A stretch of 64,000 nt of DNA, from assembly GCA_004375895.1 (NCBI GenBank), contig SOJW01000056.1, positions 1-64,000 on the forward strand. Direction: 5' to 3'. This stretch comes from Candidatus Stahliibacteriota bacterium (GTDB lineage: Bacteria; Hydrothermota; Tepidihabitantia; B3-TA06). Under the pieces are notes generated by a model. That model was not told where the DNA came from and did not search any database. It saw only the letters and a program-made list of their open reading frames with translations. Numbering within the stretch: position 1 is the stretch's first letter; each line of letters opens with the position of its first letter. A program made the position numbers and the translations under genes. Below are positions 16,389 to 24,109 of this stretch, in pieces.

Positions 16389-17314
16389 TATTTTTTCGAC
16401 GCTTCCTCCTCGGGCAAGATATGCAGCTCGTGGACGATTCCAAAGAGTTCGCTAAGATCGTCGAATACCGGCAGATGATAGGTACCAACGCAGATGAATA
16501 TATATCGGGCTTGACTTATCTTTGGCATTTCTCCCGTCAACTTTTCACTGCTCAGTACGTTGGCCGTATCTATCATGTCATTGCGGATCTGTGCGTAAAC
16601 CCGTCGAGCAGCAGCCAGGTTTAAGGGATGGGCAAGAAAGATGGTGTCGTATTCAACAAGAAAGCTTTCTATAGAGTCAGCGGGAAGCGAACTGTAGGAA
16701 GCAATCACCTTCACGTAGCGTGCGCGGGCTTTCTCGCTTAATGAATGGAGCGATTCCTTGTCAGGGAAGATGCTGTTGAGGACGGCGAAGTGGATGTCCT
16801 TCAAGGTTAGGAGTGGATGTGCCCCGGAGATGAGGCGATGCGTTACTTCTTCCCCTAGAGGTGAAACTATCGGATCGAAGGTAGGTATATCCAGTTCTTT
16901 TGCGACCCAGGTGAAGAAGTAGAGCTCGGGCAGTACGGGATCTTCCTCCTCACAACCCTCCACAAGGAAAACCCACTCATCTGGATTTTGAATAAAAGGC
17001 AGCACGTTGCGCAGGAAGCGGATGATGGCCAGCCTGGACTCGTGACGGATGCCCAAGATATGGATGATGTGATCACCCACAGTATCCGTGCGTTCCTGTA
17101 TTTTATCCTTTGACATATCGTAGTCCTCAAAGCGTTCCATTGCGTGGCGGTAGACCTGGGCAAGGTTTGTGCCCTTTTGCTCATCGTAGTCTAAGAGTAT
17201 ATCAAAGGTGCTGATCTCGGTTACAGGCGGAGTGGGGCGGCGACAGCTACCGCTGGCCAGCAGCAGCAAGATAGTGACTGCAAGCTCTGTTATCGTTCGC
17301 TTACCCTTTATCAT
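16388..17314 (-). CDS. Putative lipoprotein, possibly TraB/GumN-like
   Basis: A 308-residue exported protein. The N-terminal hydrophobic stretch ends in LLLLASGSC, an imperfect lipobox. The mature part is acidic and mostly helical. An early IIHILGIRHES and a late FICVGTYHLP resemble the paired His-containing motifs at the two ends of TraB/GumN/ChaN-type proteins. That match is weak and the function is unknown. It is leaderless and heads an operon with the P-type ATPase and nth. Confidence 0.6.
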   Translation of the reverse strand: MIKGKRTITELAVTILLLLASGSCRRPTPPVTEISTFDILLDYDEQKGTNLAQVYRHAMERFEDYDMSKDKIQERTDTVGDHIIHILGIRHESRLAIIRFLRNVLPFIQNPDEWVFLVEGCEEEDPVLPELYFFTWVAKELDIPTFDPIVSPLGEEVTHRLISGAHPLLTLKDIHFAVLNSIFPDKESLHSLSEKARARYVKVIASYSSLPADSIESFLVEYDTIFLAHPLNLAAARRVYAQIRNDMIDTANVLSSEKLTGEMPKISQARYIFICVGTYHLPVFDDLSELFGIVHELHILPEEEASKK

Positions 17315-17320
17315 CGGTTA

Positions 17321-17348
17321 AGATTATTCAGGGTTTAGTGATTGTCAA
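17321..17348 (-). promoter_or_regulatory. Promoter of the lipoprotein-ATPase-nth operon
   Basis: TTGACA, 16 bp, TAATCT, then TAACCG and the ATG at 17314. The mRNA is predicted to be leaderless. Confidence 0.7.
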
Positions 17349-17356
17349 CCCGACCA

Positions 17357-17388
17357 TGCTCCTTTTCTCCTTCGGAGAAAAGATCGCA
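17357..17388 (+). repeat. TGCTCC-stem-GATCGCA repeat, family A, copy 1
   Basis: TGCTCC, TTTT, stem CTCC/GGAG, AAAA, GATCGCA. It lies between the two divergent promoters and faces copy 2 about 100 bp away in the opposite orientation. Confidence 0.85.
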
Positions 17389-17489
17389 GGAATTAGGTTC
17401 GTCTTTCCCTAAAGTCTTCAGCACCCCTGAACGGGAAGGATCTGAGATGGAATATGTAGAGATCAGCCTGACTTTGATCTTCTTTTAAT

Positions 17490-17521
17490 TGCGATCTTTT
17501 AGCCATAGGCTAAAAGGAGCA
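17490..17521 (-). repeat. Family A repeat, copy 2
   Basis: Reverse orientation: TGCGATC, TTTT, stem AGCC/GGCT, AAAA, GGAGCA. Its stem differs from copy 1 at all four pairs while the flanks are the same. Confidence 0.85.
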
Positions 17522-17523
17522 TT

Positions 17524-17543
17524 GGTGTGTTACGGGTTACGGG
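17524..17543 (+). repeat. GTGTGTTACGGG repeat, family E, copy 1
   Basis: GGTGTGTTACGGGTTACGGG, joined directly to the -35 box of the sigma-factor promoter. Confidence 0.7.
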
Positions 17544-17571
17544 TTGACTGAATAATTTCACTGGGGATAAT
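17544..17571 (+). promoter_or_regulatory. Promoter of the ECF sigma factor operon
   Basis: TTGACT, 16 bp, GATAAT, six bases before the ATG at 17578. It looks like a housekeeping promoter rather than an ECF autoregulatory one. Confidence 0.7.
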
Positions 17572-17577
17572 GTATAG

Positions 17578-18144
17578 ATGGTAGACATGAACACCGCCGA
17601 TGCGGAGGCGATCAGGCTCACCCTGAGCGGGGATAAAGATGCCTTTGCAGTAATCGTGGCAAGATACACGGAAAGGGCTTACCGAATGGCTTTATACGTT
17701 CTTGGGAACGAGCAGGACGCAATGGATGTATCTCAGGACGCGTTCATTCGCGCATATCGAAACCTGAACCGTTTCGACACCAACCGCCCATTCTTCCCGT
17801 GGTTTGCCACGATTCTCCGTAACCTGTGCTACAACTTCCTGCGGCGCCGTAAACGGAAACAGGCCTATAACATAGAAGACTTTCAAATCGCAGAGCCCTC
17901 CTCGCCCTCCTCACCCTCCTCAGAGCCCTGCTCAGGGATCGCCGTCGAGACTAAGGTTGCTCTCAACAATGCACTTAGTAAACTTTCGCCGCAGGATAGA
18001 GAGATCATCGGAAAGTTCTACTTTGAAGACCTCTCCTACAAGAAGATTGCGGATGAGCTGGGTGTTCCGATCGGAACGGTTATGTCCAGGCTCTACTACG
18101 CCCGCAAGCATCTGAAGGATCGTATGTTAAAGGGGGAAAGATGA
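17578..18144 (+). CDS. ECF-type RNA polymerase sigma factor
   Basis: A 188-residue two-domain sigma factor. Region 2 has DAMDVSQDAFIRAYRNL and PFFPWFATILRN. Region 4 has LSPQDREIIGKFYFEDLSYKKIA (given in part) and GVPIGTVMSRLYYARKHL. The linker carries an SSPSSPSSEP run encoded by a CCCTCCTC-type DNA repeat. ATG 17578 fits a leaderless mRNA; ATG 17587 is an alternative. The next gene encodes its likely anti-sigma partner, overlapping by 4 bases. Confidence 0.9.
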   Translation: MVDMNTADAEAIRLTLSGDKDAFAVIVARYTERAYRMALYVLGNEQDAMDVSQDAFIRAYRNLNRFDTNRPFFPWFATILRNLCYNFLRRRKRKQAYNIEDFQIAEPSSPSSPSSEPCSGIAVETKVALNNALSKLSPQDREIIGKFYFEDLSYKKIADELGVPIGTVMSRLYYARKHLKDRMLKGER

Positions 18145-18590
18145 CTCACGAGCGCTTCAAGCATCTGCTCTTGAAGGTGGTTGATGGGGTGGCCTCGGAT
18201 AAAGAACGGCAGGAGTTTTTGGCCCACATCCGTTCCTGTGAAGAGTGCCGGTGTGAGTACGGAGAGTTCAGAAACCTGGAGGAACTTATGTCTACCATCA
18301 AGTTGAAGGATCTAAGTGAGGACGCGCGCGCCGCTTACGCCCGCTCGCTCTACAACCGTCTGGAGCGGGGGCTGGGTTGGATCTTCCTATCCCTGGGCGC
18401 GATCCTTTTACTGGGGTTCGGCGGGTTCATGTTGATAAAGGAGTTCATTATCAACCCCGCGGTATCGGTTATCCTCAAGATAGGGGTGTGTGCGGTTCTG
18501 GCCGGTTTGATCGTGCTCCTCGTAAGCGTGCTTAAGGAGCGATTGTTTGTTCGCAAATACGACAAATACTCGAAAGAGGTGAAGTTATGA
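18141..18590 (+). CDS. Zinc-finger anti-sigma factor, membrane-bound
   Basis: A 149-residue protein with an N-terminal zf-HC2-like segment (AHIRSCEECRCEY; H-x3-C-x2-C) that should bind the preceding sigma factor. Two transmembrane helices follow (about 77-98 and 106-127), and the basic C-terminus is cytoplasmic. Both ends overlap neighbours by 4 bases, so sigma, anti-sigma and the YbjQ-like gene are one translational unit. Confidence 0.82.
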   Translation: MTHERFKHLLLKVVDGVASDKERQEFLAHIRSCEECRCEYGEFRNLEELMSTIKLKDLSEDARAAYARSLYNRLERGLGWIFLSLGAILLLGFGGFMLIKEFIINPAVSVILKIGVCAVLAGLIVLLVSVLKERLFVRKYDKYSKEVKL

Positions 18591-18916
18591 TTATCGCAAC
18601 AACTAACGAGGTCCCCGGGTACAAGGTAAAAGAGACTCTGGGGATCGTTAAGGGTAACACTGTTCGCGCCCGGCACATGGGCCGCGATATCCTTGCCGGA
18701 TTGAGGAACATTGTCGGCGGCGAGATCACCGACTACACCAAGCTTTTAGCCGAGTCGCGCGAGCAGTCGCTTGATAGGATGATCGAGCGTGCCTACGAGC
18801 TTGGGGCTGATGCTATCATCGGCATCCGGTTCATGACCTCTTCCGTTATGCAGGGTGCTGCCGAGCTTCTGGCCTACGGCACCGCGGTGAAGCTGGAGAA
18901 GCTGGAACGACACTAA
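18587..18916 (+). CDS. YbjQ/DUF74 family protein
   Basis: A 109-residue YbjQ-type protein (heavy-metal-binding domain superfamily, role unproven). It has TTNEVPGYKVKETLGIVKGN, the family opening, then LAESREQSLDRMIERAYELGADAIIGIRF (given by its ends). The domain forms pentameric rings in known structures. Its fusion into a sigma/anti-sigma operon suggests an envelope or metal-stress output, which is inference. Confidence 0.88.
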   Translation: MIIATTNEVPGYKVKETLGIVKGNTVRARHMGRDILAGLRNIVGGEITDYTKLLAESREQSLDRMIERAYELGADAIIGIRFMTSSVMQGAAELLAYGTAVKLEKLERH

Positions 18917-18938
18917 TCGCCTGATCTGGGATAGAATA

Positions 18939-18991
18939 CGTAAGGGCCGACGTTGAGGTTATTAAACGTTCTCTTCGCGTAAGGTCGGCCC
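18939..18991 (+). repeat. Family B palindrome, copy 2
   Basis: TAAGGGCCGAC ... GGTCGGCCCG, with a longer central segment than the other copies. Confidence 0.6.
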
Positions 18992-19059
18992 GTTGATGTG
19001 AATTATTGCGGGTTGGTCTAAAGACAGGTCCCTACTTCTTGAAATCCGTTACGTGATCT

Positions 19060-19446
19060 TTACTGCTGCCTTTCCAAAACGGCGTTTACATTCTCCTGGT
19101 CCAATTCGTACCAAGCTCCAGTGGCGGCATCTATAACAATAGGTATGAGGCCACCGAGGACATCTAGGATAACCCACCCCACGCCAACATGGTTGGTGAT
19201 AGTGAAGGTTTTGGTTTCGTAGCCCTCTTTTTTGAATTCGATGTTGTAGACCCTTTTGGATTCAAGTTTCAGCTTTACGGGAGTGGTGCCCATTAGATTT
19301 CCATTGACATAGACTTTAACCCCATGAGGATCAGAACTGAAATAAACCGGGCTCGATGTGCCCTTAAAAATAGTGGCACATGAGGTAAGCAAGCCAGAAG
19401 AAATTGCTATTGAGAGGATGATAAGGGTTGAAACAACCTTTTTCAT
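19060..19446 (-). CDS. PEGA-domain lipoprotein
   Basis: A 128-residue lipoprotein: MKKVVSTLIILSIAISSGLL then TSC, a lipobox at about residues 20-23. A PEGA domain follows (VYFSSDPHGVKVYVNGNLMG, TTPVKLKLESKRVYNIEFKKEGYE), a surface-layer-type beta fold. A hydrophobic glycine-rich segment (VGWVILDVLGGLIPIVIDAATG) lies near the end. I chose ATG 19446, preceded by GAGGAGGCGAT. The 36-base leader has a standard ribosome site. Confidence 0.85.
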   Translation of the reverse strand: MKKVVSTLIILSIAISSGLLTSCATIFKGTSSPVYFSSDPHGVKVYVNGNLMGTTPVKLKLESKRVYNIEFKKEGYETKTFTITNHVGVGWVILDVLGGLIPIVIDAATGAWYELDQENVNAVLERQQ

Positions 19447-19482
19447 ATCGCCTCCTCGCGTATGATTGAAGTTTAACACACT

Positions 19483-19510
19483 ATTATATTAAGGGGAAGT
19501 ATTTTGTCAA
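19483..19510 (-). promoter_or_regulatory. Promoter of the PEGA lipoprotein gene
   Basis: TTGACA, 16 bp, TATAAT: both boxes perfect, with about 36 bases to the ATG including a GAGGAGG site. Confidence 0.85.
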
Positions 19511-19923
19511 GGTTTTTAGCTTGATTAGGAGGAGGAGCAAGGGTATTACAGAACCCTCACCCTAACCCTCTCCCAGAGGGAGAGGGGACAATCCCCCTTT
19601 AGTTCCCCATTCAAAAGAGGGAGCTGAGAGAAGTCCCCCTTATTAAGGGGGATACAGGGGGATCACCTCCTCAATCAAGGAGGAGTAAAATTCCCCCTCC
19701 CTGGTGGAGGGGGACAAAGGGGGCGGGGGTTAAGCGATTGCAGGCGGCTTTGTCAAGCCCTTTTAGCTTGATTGTGAAGATAAGTAAGGTAGATAAAATC
19801 GGTGGTAAGGAGTAGGGTTGTGCTTTCCGATTGTTGCTTAGGCGGCTATCACTTCACCGTTTTGATCTCTACATCTGCGGCTATCTTGAACTCGCGGAGT
19901 TGATCTGTTTTATAAAGGGCAAT
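19511..19923 (+). other. Non-coding gap with low-complexity repeats
   Basis: No credible gene. It contains a CCCTCACCCTAACCCTCTCCC-type repeat (family D, see 19553), then several runs of CCCCCTT/AAGGGGG and GGGGGAT words resembling broken copies of the same class of repeat. It also contains two copies of TTAGCTTGATT. Confidence 0.6.
19553..19588 (+). repeat. CCCTCACCC...GGGAGAGGG repeat, family D, copy 1
   Basis: CCCTCACCCTAA then CCCTCTCCC-AGA-GGGAGAGGG hairpin. Similar sequences start at 49599 and 56243. This type is widespread in bacterial genomes. Confidence 0.75.
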
Positions 19924-20850
19924 TTAGTCAGCGGGCTGAGGTGTGAAGGGCACGAGTAGGGTTCTCTGGCGTTCTCTGAACGTTTTTCCCTCCCACTGGT
20001 TCTTGTAGACCTTCATGGACATGGTATCGGCTTTGGGGTTGCCCGAGGACTTCTCGATCGTCACCTCAGCCAGTTGACCGGTCGAGTCGATCACCACCCG
20101 GAGCGTGCCTTGCTGGGGGAGAACCTTGCCGGCGAAGCCCTCTGCTTCCTCAAGGTAGGGTTCGGCTGTCTTAGCCACAGCGGCAGGTTTTGACTTCTCA
20201 TCCTTCCGTAACATCCTTTCCGTCCTTGAGGGCTCCGTGGGTGGCGTTGCAGCCGCTCCCGCACCTTTCGTTGCCATATCAGCTTCAGAAGGCATTGCGG
20301 TGAGGGGAGATTCCCCGCCTATCTCAACGGGTTCTGCCCCCAGTATCTCATCGGTAGAGACCAACTTCTTATCCCTCAACTCAATCTTCTGGGCTTCCGG
20401 CTCGCCTTCAAACCTTTTGAAGCTCACGTCTGACTTCTTTGGTGGGGCGGTGATCTCTGCGATTTCTTCTTCTGTGAACTTCGCAGGTGCTCGTTTAAGA
20501 AACGGTATGCTTATGACTATTGCAAGGAACACTGCCACAGCTGCGGATAGGTATGGAAGCAGCCTGAATCCCAGTGGTCGGGGACGGTGAGGGCGTATTA
20601 TGGCTTCCCTCCTGGGGATAAGCCTTCTTGTGACGCGATGAGAGAAGCTGTGCCAGTAGTGTTTACCTGGATCAGGCACCCGTTCCGCGTCCCCATCTAT
20701 AAGCAGCTCATCCAGGGCCCCAAGTTCAGCGAGCTTTGCCTGGCATTTGGGACATTTCTCAAGGTGGCGCTCTACGGCTTCGCGCTCTTTTGCCGAAAGT
20801 TCCCCGTCATGATAGGCTTGAAGAAGTTTTTCTATCTCCTTGCAGTTCAT
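19924..20850 (-). CDS. Anti-sigma factor with zf-HC2 and TonB-C-like domains
   Basis: A 308-residue membrane protein. The cytoplasmic zinc-finger domain has the H29-x3-C33-x2-C36 ligand set (VERHLEKCPKC). One transmembrane helix spans ~94-115 (LLPYLSAAVAVFLAIVISIP). A long disordered Pro/Glu/Lys/Ala linker follows. The last ~60 residues (TLRVVIDSTGQLAEVTIEKS, NQWEGKTF) resemble the TonB C-terminal fold. It overlaps the sigma gene by 4 bases. The periplasmic domain may sense the envelope, which is inference. Confidence 0.82.
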   Translation of the reverse strand: MNCKEIEKLLQAYHDGELSAKEREAVERHLEKCPKCQAKLAELGALDELLIDGDAERVPDPGKHYWHSFSHRVTRRLIPRREAIIRPHRPRPLGFRLLPYLSAAVAVFLAIVISIPFLKRAPAKFTEEEIAEITAPPKKSDVSFKRFEGEPEAQKIELRDKKLVSTDEILGAEPVEIGGESPLTAMPSEADMATKGAGAAATPPTEPSRTERMLRKDEKSKPAAVAKTAEPYLEEAEGFAGKVLPQQGTLRVVIDSTGQLAEVTIEKSSGNPKADTMSMKVYKNQWEGKTFRERQRTLLVPFTPQPAD

Positions 20851-21437
20851 AGCAATCCCTTGAGTTCCTCTTTCACCGCCTGGCGGGCACGAGCAAGGCG
20901 CGACATCACGGTACCGATTGGTATATCAAGCACCTGGGCGATCTGGGAGTAAGGCCAGTCTTCATAAACCCGTAACACAAGTACTTGTCGTAACTTAAGG
21001 GGCAATCTTGCAATGGCGGCATGGACCTTACGCCGGGTCTCGACCTGTTCCAAGACACTCACCGGGTTATCAGCAGAGGGCTTGCGCTCAAGATCGGCGT
21101 CCACCATCGGCAAGCGGCGCTTCTTGAGATGGTTAAGCGTGAGATTGATCGCGATCCGGTACATCCACGGGCTGAATGGGTAGCGCAGATCGAAGCGGCC
21201 TATGGCCTTGAAGGCCCTGATAAACGCCTCCTGGGCCAGATCGTCGGCCTCGGTATGATTTCTTACGAATCTGTAGATCACTGTATACACCCTTCTTTGA
21301 TAACGCTGGACCAGTTTGCCGAATGCATCGGTGTTCCCGTTCTTTGCTTCGGCTAAGAGTTTCTTTTCATCCTCAGGCGGTTGTGTTGGTTCTGCCTGTG
21401 GTTTTGCCTCTTCATCTCGTAATACAGGAATAGGCAT
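20847..21437 (-). CDS. RpoE-like ECF sigma factor
   Basis: A 196-residue ECF sigma factor. Region 2 has FGKLVQRYQRRVYTVIYRFV, EADDLAQEAFIRAFKAIGRFD (given in part) and SPWMYRIAINLTLNHLKKR. Region 4 has RLPLKLRQVLVLRVYEDWPY, then SQIAQVLDIPIGTVMSRLARAR (given in part). It is separated from the kinase gene ahead by 3 bases, so it sits at the end of the lysine operon. It is coupled to its anti-sigma factor. Confidence 0.92.
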   Translation of the reverse strand: MPIPVLRDEEAKPQAEPTQPPEDEKKLLAEAKNGNTDAFGKLVQRYQRRVYTVIYRFVRNHTEADDLAQEAFIRAFKAIGRFDLRYPFSPWMYRIAINLTLNHLKKRRLPMVDADLERKPSADNPVSVLEQVETRRKVHAAIARLPLKLRQVLVLRVYEDWPYSQIAQVLDIPIGTVMSRLARARQAVKEELKGLL

Positions 21438-21440
21438 GAT

Positions 21441-22988
21441 TTATTCCCGTGACAGGAAGCGCCGCACGTCGGTGTCCATCTCTGCTGGGTCGCGTCCGGT
21501 GCGAAGCACGTGGTGTGGCAGCTTACCCTCAGGCTCAAAGCGCTCCTTCATCGCCAGGTATATCTCCCAGGTGGCGTCGGACTGTTTATCGCTCTCCTTG
21601 CGCTGCTCGATCCATGTTCTGACCTGCTCGTCCGAAGCCTCGCATCTGATGAAATGGACCTCGGCTTCCAGTTTCTCTCCCGCCTCTTTAAGTTCAGCAC
21701 GCTCCTTTTGCTTGCTGTAGGTAGCGTCTATTATAAGTGACTGGTTTTGTGCGAGATAGGTTCGAGCCTTATCCTTTAACGCCTCATAGACCCGGTTGCT
21801 CATCTCAGGTGAGTAGAGGTCTTTGCCGAAGGATGCATAGTGATGCTCGTCAAGCGAGGCGCTTGCAAGCAGTCTGCGAACAATATCCGATCTGATATGG
21901 ATAGCGTTCGTCCAGTTCCGGGTTCTTGATGCCATAAGCGATTTGCCGGTTCCTGGGAGACCGTAAAACACGATAAGCTGCGGCTTAGCGAACAAGGTAG
22001 AGGCATAAAGCTTGGCCAGATCGAAGTATGCACTTGCACGATTCTTTATCTCCGCTGGATTTACAGGGTTCTGTCCCAACTGGAAGCCGATCACCTTACC
22101 CCGAACGTAGGCGCGGTAGCAGCGGAAGAAGTCGTGGAAGCGCAAAAGCTCGTAGTCACCGGTCTCGTCCAGATAGCGGTCAAGCAGGAAATCCGAAAGA
22201 TTACGTTTTCCATGGAAATCCAGATCCATGGTGAGAAACGCAAGGTCCGCGGCTGTGTCCGAGCAGGCAAAGCGCAGGTTGAACTCGATTCTATCAAAGA
22301 TATGAATCTTACCTTCGTGCACGAAGATGTTGCCCGAATGCAGATCGCCGTGGCAGTATTTTATATAACCATCCTTCTCCCGCTTGCGGAAGGCTGGCTC
22401 GTTTTCTGTCAAAAAGCGCTCGATTCTACCCGTGATGAAGCGAAAATCTTCATGCGATATGGTAACACCCCTCACGTCCTCTGTCTGGGCAAAGTTCTCC
22501 TCCCAGTTGAAGCGTACCGAATCAAGCGAGCCTTGGCTTGTGATCTCATCCGACCTTCTTGCTTTCTTGTGGAATCTTGCGGTCTCGCGGGCTAACTTAT
22601 CTATAATAACGTAGCCTACTTTATCCTCAACAAGCAGGTAGCTCATCATGGTTTCCTGGGGGAGTTCTTTCATAACCACAGCATACTCCACGACTTCCCC
22701 GTTCTCACCCAACTTAAGATTGCCTTTTTCATCCATGGTGATGGGTTCGACCCCCAGATAGAGATCGGAAAGCTCGCGGTTTAGCTCGACCTCACGTTCG
22801 CAGAAGGTCTTGCGTTTCTCTAATGTAGAGAAATCAAGGAACCCGAAGTTTACCGGTTTCTTTATCTTGTAGGCACGTTTTCCTGTGAGGAACACCCAAG
22901 CGGTGTGGGTCTCGGCCCGGCGGACTTTTTCTACATCATGTGAATAAAACCCCGGATTACTGAAGGCTTCAAGGATTCTTTGCTGCAC
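21441..22988 (-). CDS. Fused aminoglycoside-phosphotransferase-like kinase and AAA P-loop kinase
   Basis: A 515-residue two-domain protein of a recognised bacterial family with no firm substrate. The N-terminal part (about 1-320) has the APH/choline-kinase-type catalytic loop CHGDLHSGNIFVHEG and IFDRIEFN. The C-terminal part has a Walker A motif GLPGTGKS and the zeta-toxin/AAA_33-type LIIDATYSKQKERAELKEAG stretch. It starts at GTG 22988 after AGAGGAG, 17 bases downstream of glycerate kinase. There is no sign that it confers drug resistance. Confidence 0.85.
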   Translation of the reverse strand: MQQRILEAFSNPGFYSHDVEKVRRAETHTAWVFLTGKRAYKIKKPVNFGFLDFSTLEKRKTFCEREVELNRELSDLYLGVEPITMDEKGNLKLGENGEVVEYAVVMKELPQETMMSYLLVEDKVGYVIIDKLARETARFHKKARRSDEITSQGSLDSVRFNWEENFAQTEDVRGVTISHEDFRFITGRIERFLTENEPAFRKREKDGYIKYCHGDLHSGNIFVHEGKIHIFDRIEFNLRFACSDTAADLAFLTMDLDFHGKRNLSDFLLDRYLDETGDYELLRFHDFFRCYRAYVRGKVIGFQLGQNPVNPAEIKNRASAYFDLAKLYASTLFAKPQLIVFYGLPGTGKSLMASRTRNWTNAIHIRSDIVRRLLASASLDEHHYASFGKDLYSPEMSNRVYEALKDKARTYLAQNQSLIIDATYSKQKERAELKEAGEKLEAEVHFIRCEASDEQVRTWIEQRKESDKQSDATWEIYLAMKERFEPEGKLPHHVLRTGRDPAEMDTDVRRFLSRE

Positions 22989-23005
22989 CGCTGCTCCTCT
23001 TAAGC

Positions 23006-24109
23006 TTATGCCAGCAGGCGTCCGATCTGGGTGGCGGTCTGTTTGAGATTCTCTTTAGTTGCAGCTATAGCCTTGCTGCGATCGATCGGCCCTGGTTGTA
23101 TGGATATGGCGGCAGTCCTGCGGTCGCGTGGTGCTATCTGAACCCCTATCTCTCCGCACAGGAGTATCAGTTTGCTGTGCGGTAACCGACGCAGCGCCCC
23201 TATTACCTTGTAAGATAGGCTCTGCTTGTCCAGTCTGCCCTCGCCGGAGATTACGATGTCTTCTTTCTTCAGCTTATCCCTGAGGCCTGAGAGTCTTAGG
23301 AGGTAGTCTGCGCCGCTCATTAGCTTGCAGCCTGCAAGGACGGCGAACCCGAATGCGATGCCTCCTGCAGCACCCATGCCTCGGCGGTGATCAAGCCTCT
23401 GAGCGATTGCCAGTTCGGCCACCTCGGCGTAGCGCTGCAGGCTGAGTTCAAGCGCCTTAAGCTCTTTTTGGCCGGCACCCTTCTGAGGGGCATAGATCAA
23501 GGCTCCATATGGGCCGAGTAAGGGACTGTCGACGTCCCAGAGTATCAGTACCTGTTTCTTGACCCTCGGGTCTATGCCGGATAGATCTATTCTTTCAAGG
23601 TCTGTAAGTTCAGCAGGCCCAGGCCCCAGGGGATTATCTTTTGAATCCAGGAAACGAACACCTAAAACCTCCAACGCATCCCTGCCCCCGTCAACCGTGG
23701 CGCTTCCTCCCAGTCCAACGACCACCTCCTCCATGCCTTTATCAAGCAGTGCAAGGATAGCCTCGCCCAACCCCTTTGAGGTGGTTTTAAGGGGGTCGCG
23801 TTCCTGGGGGACCACGAGCCTGAGTCCGAGGATGGAGGCCGATTCAATAAAGGCCTGCCTGCCTGAGATAAGGGCTGAGGTTTTGATCTGCCCGCCGGCA
23901 GGGTCGGTTACCTGAAGTGTCACGTTCCTCAAGCGTTGGCCCTTGAAGTAGTATGAGATGCATTCAAGGAATCCGTCGCCGCCGTCTGAAAGTGGGTAGA
24001 GTTCGATCTTTTTCCTCTTCAGGCTGCTTTTCAGGCCTGTGGCTATGGCACGTGCCGCAGCAACAGGTCCCAAGGCCTCCTTGAACGCTGTTGGAGCTAC
24101 GATGATCAT
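23006..24109 (-). CDS. Glycerate kinase (GlxK type)
   Basis: Phosphorylates D-glycerate (2-kinase type I family). A 367-residue protein with MIIVAPTAFKEALGPVAAAR, PLSDGGDGFLECI, the glycine loop VVGLGGSATVDGGRDALEVLG (given in part), GAAGGIAFGF and VISGEGRLDKQSLSYKVIGA, all family marks. It overlaps lysC by 4 bases. Its place among lysine genes has no obvious metabolic reason. Confidence 0.9.
   Translation of the reverse strand: MIIVAPTAFKEALGPVAAARAIATGLKSSLKRKKIELYPLSDGGDGFLECISYYFKGQRLRNVTLQVTDPAGGQIKTSALISGRQAFIESASILGLRLVVPQERDPLKTTSKGLGEAILALLDKGMEEVVVGLGGSATVDGGRDALEVLGVRFLDSKDNPLGPGPAELTDLERIDLSGIDPRVKKQVLILWDVDSPLLGPYGALIYAPQKGAGQKELKALELSLQRYAEVAELAIAQRLDHRRGMGAAGGIAFGFAVLAGCKLMSGADYLLRLSGLRDKLKKEDIVISGEGRLDKQSLSYKVIGALRRLPHSKLILLCGEIGVQIAPRDRRTAAISIQPGPIDRSKAIAATKENLKQTATQIGRLLA

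Noticed and set aside
21441-22988. The APH-like kinase as an antibiotic-resistance gene.
   Set aside because: The APH fold is shared by many small-molecule kinases, and the fusion to an AAA kinase matches a general bacterial family in a biosynthetic operon.
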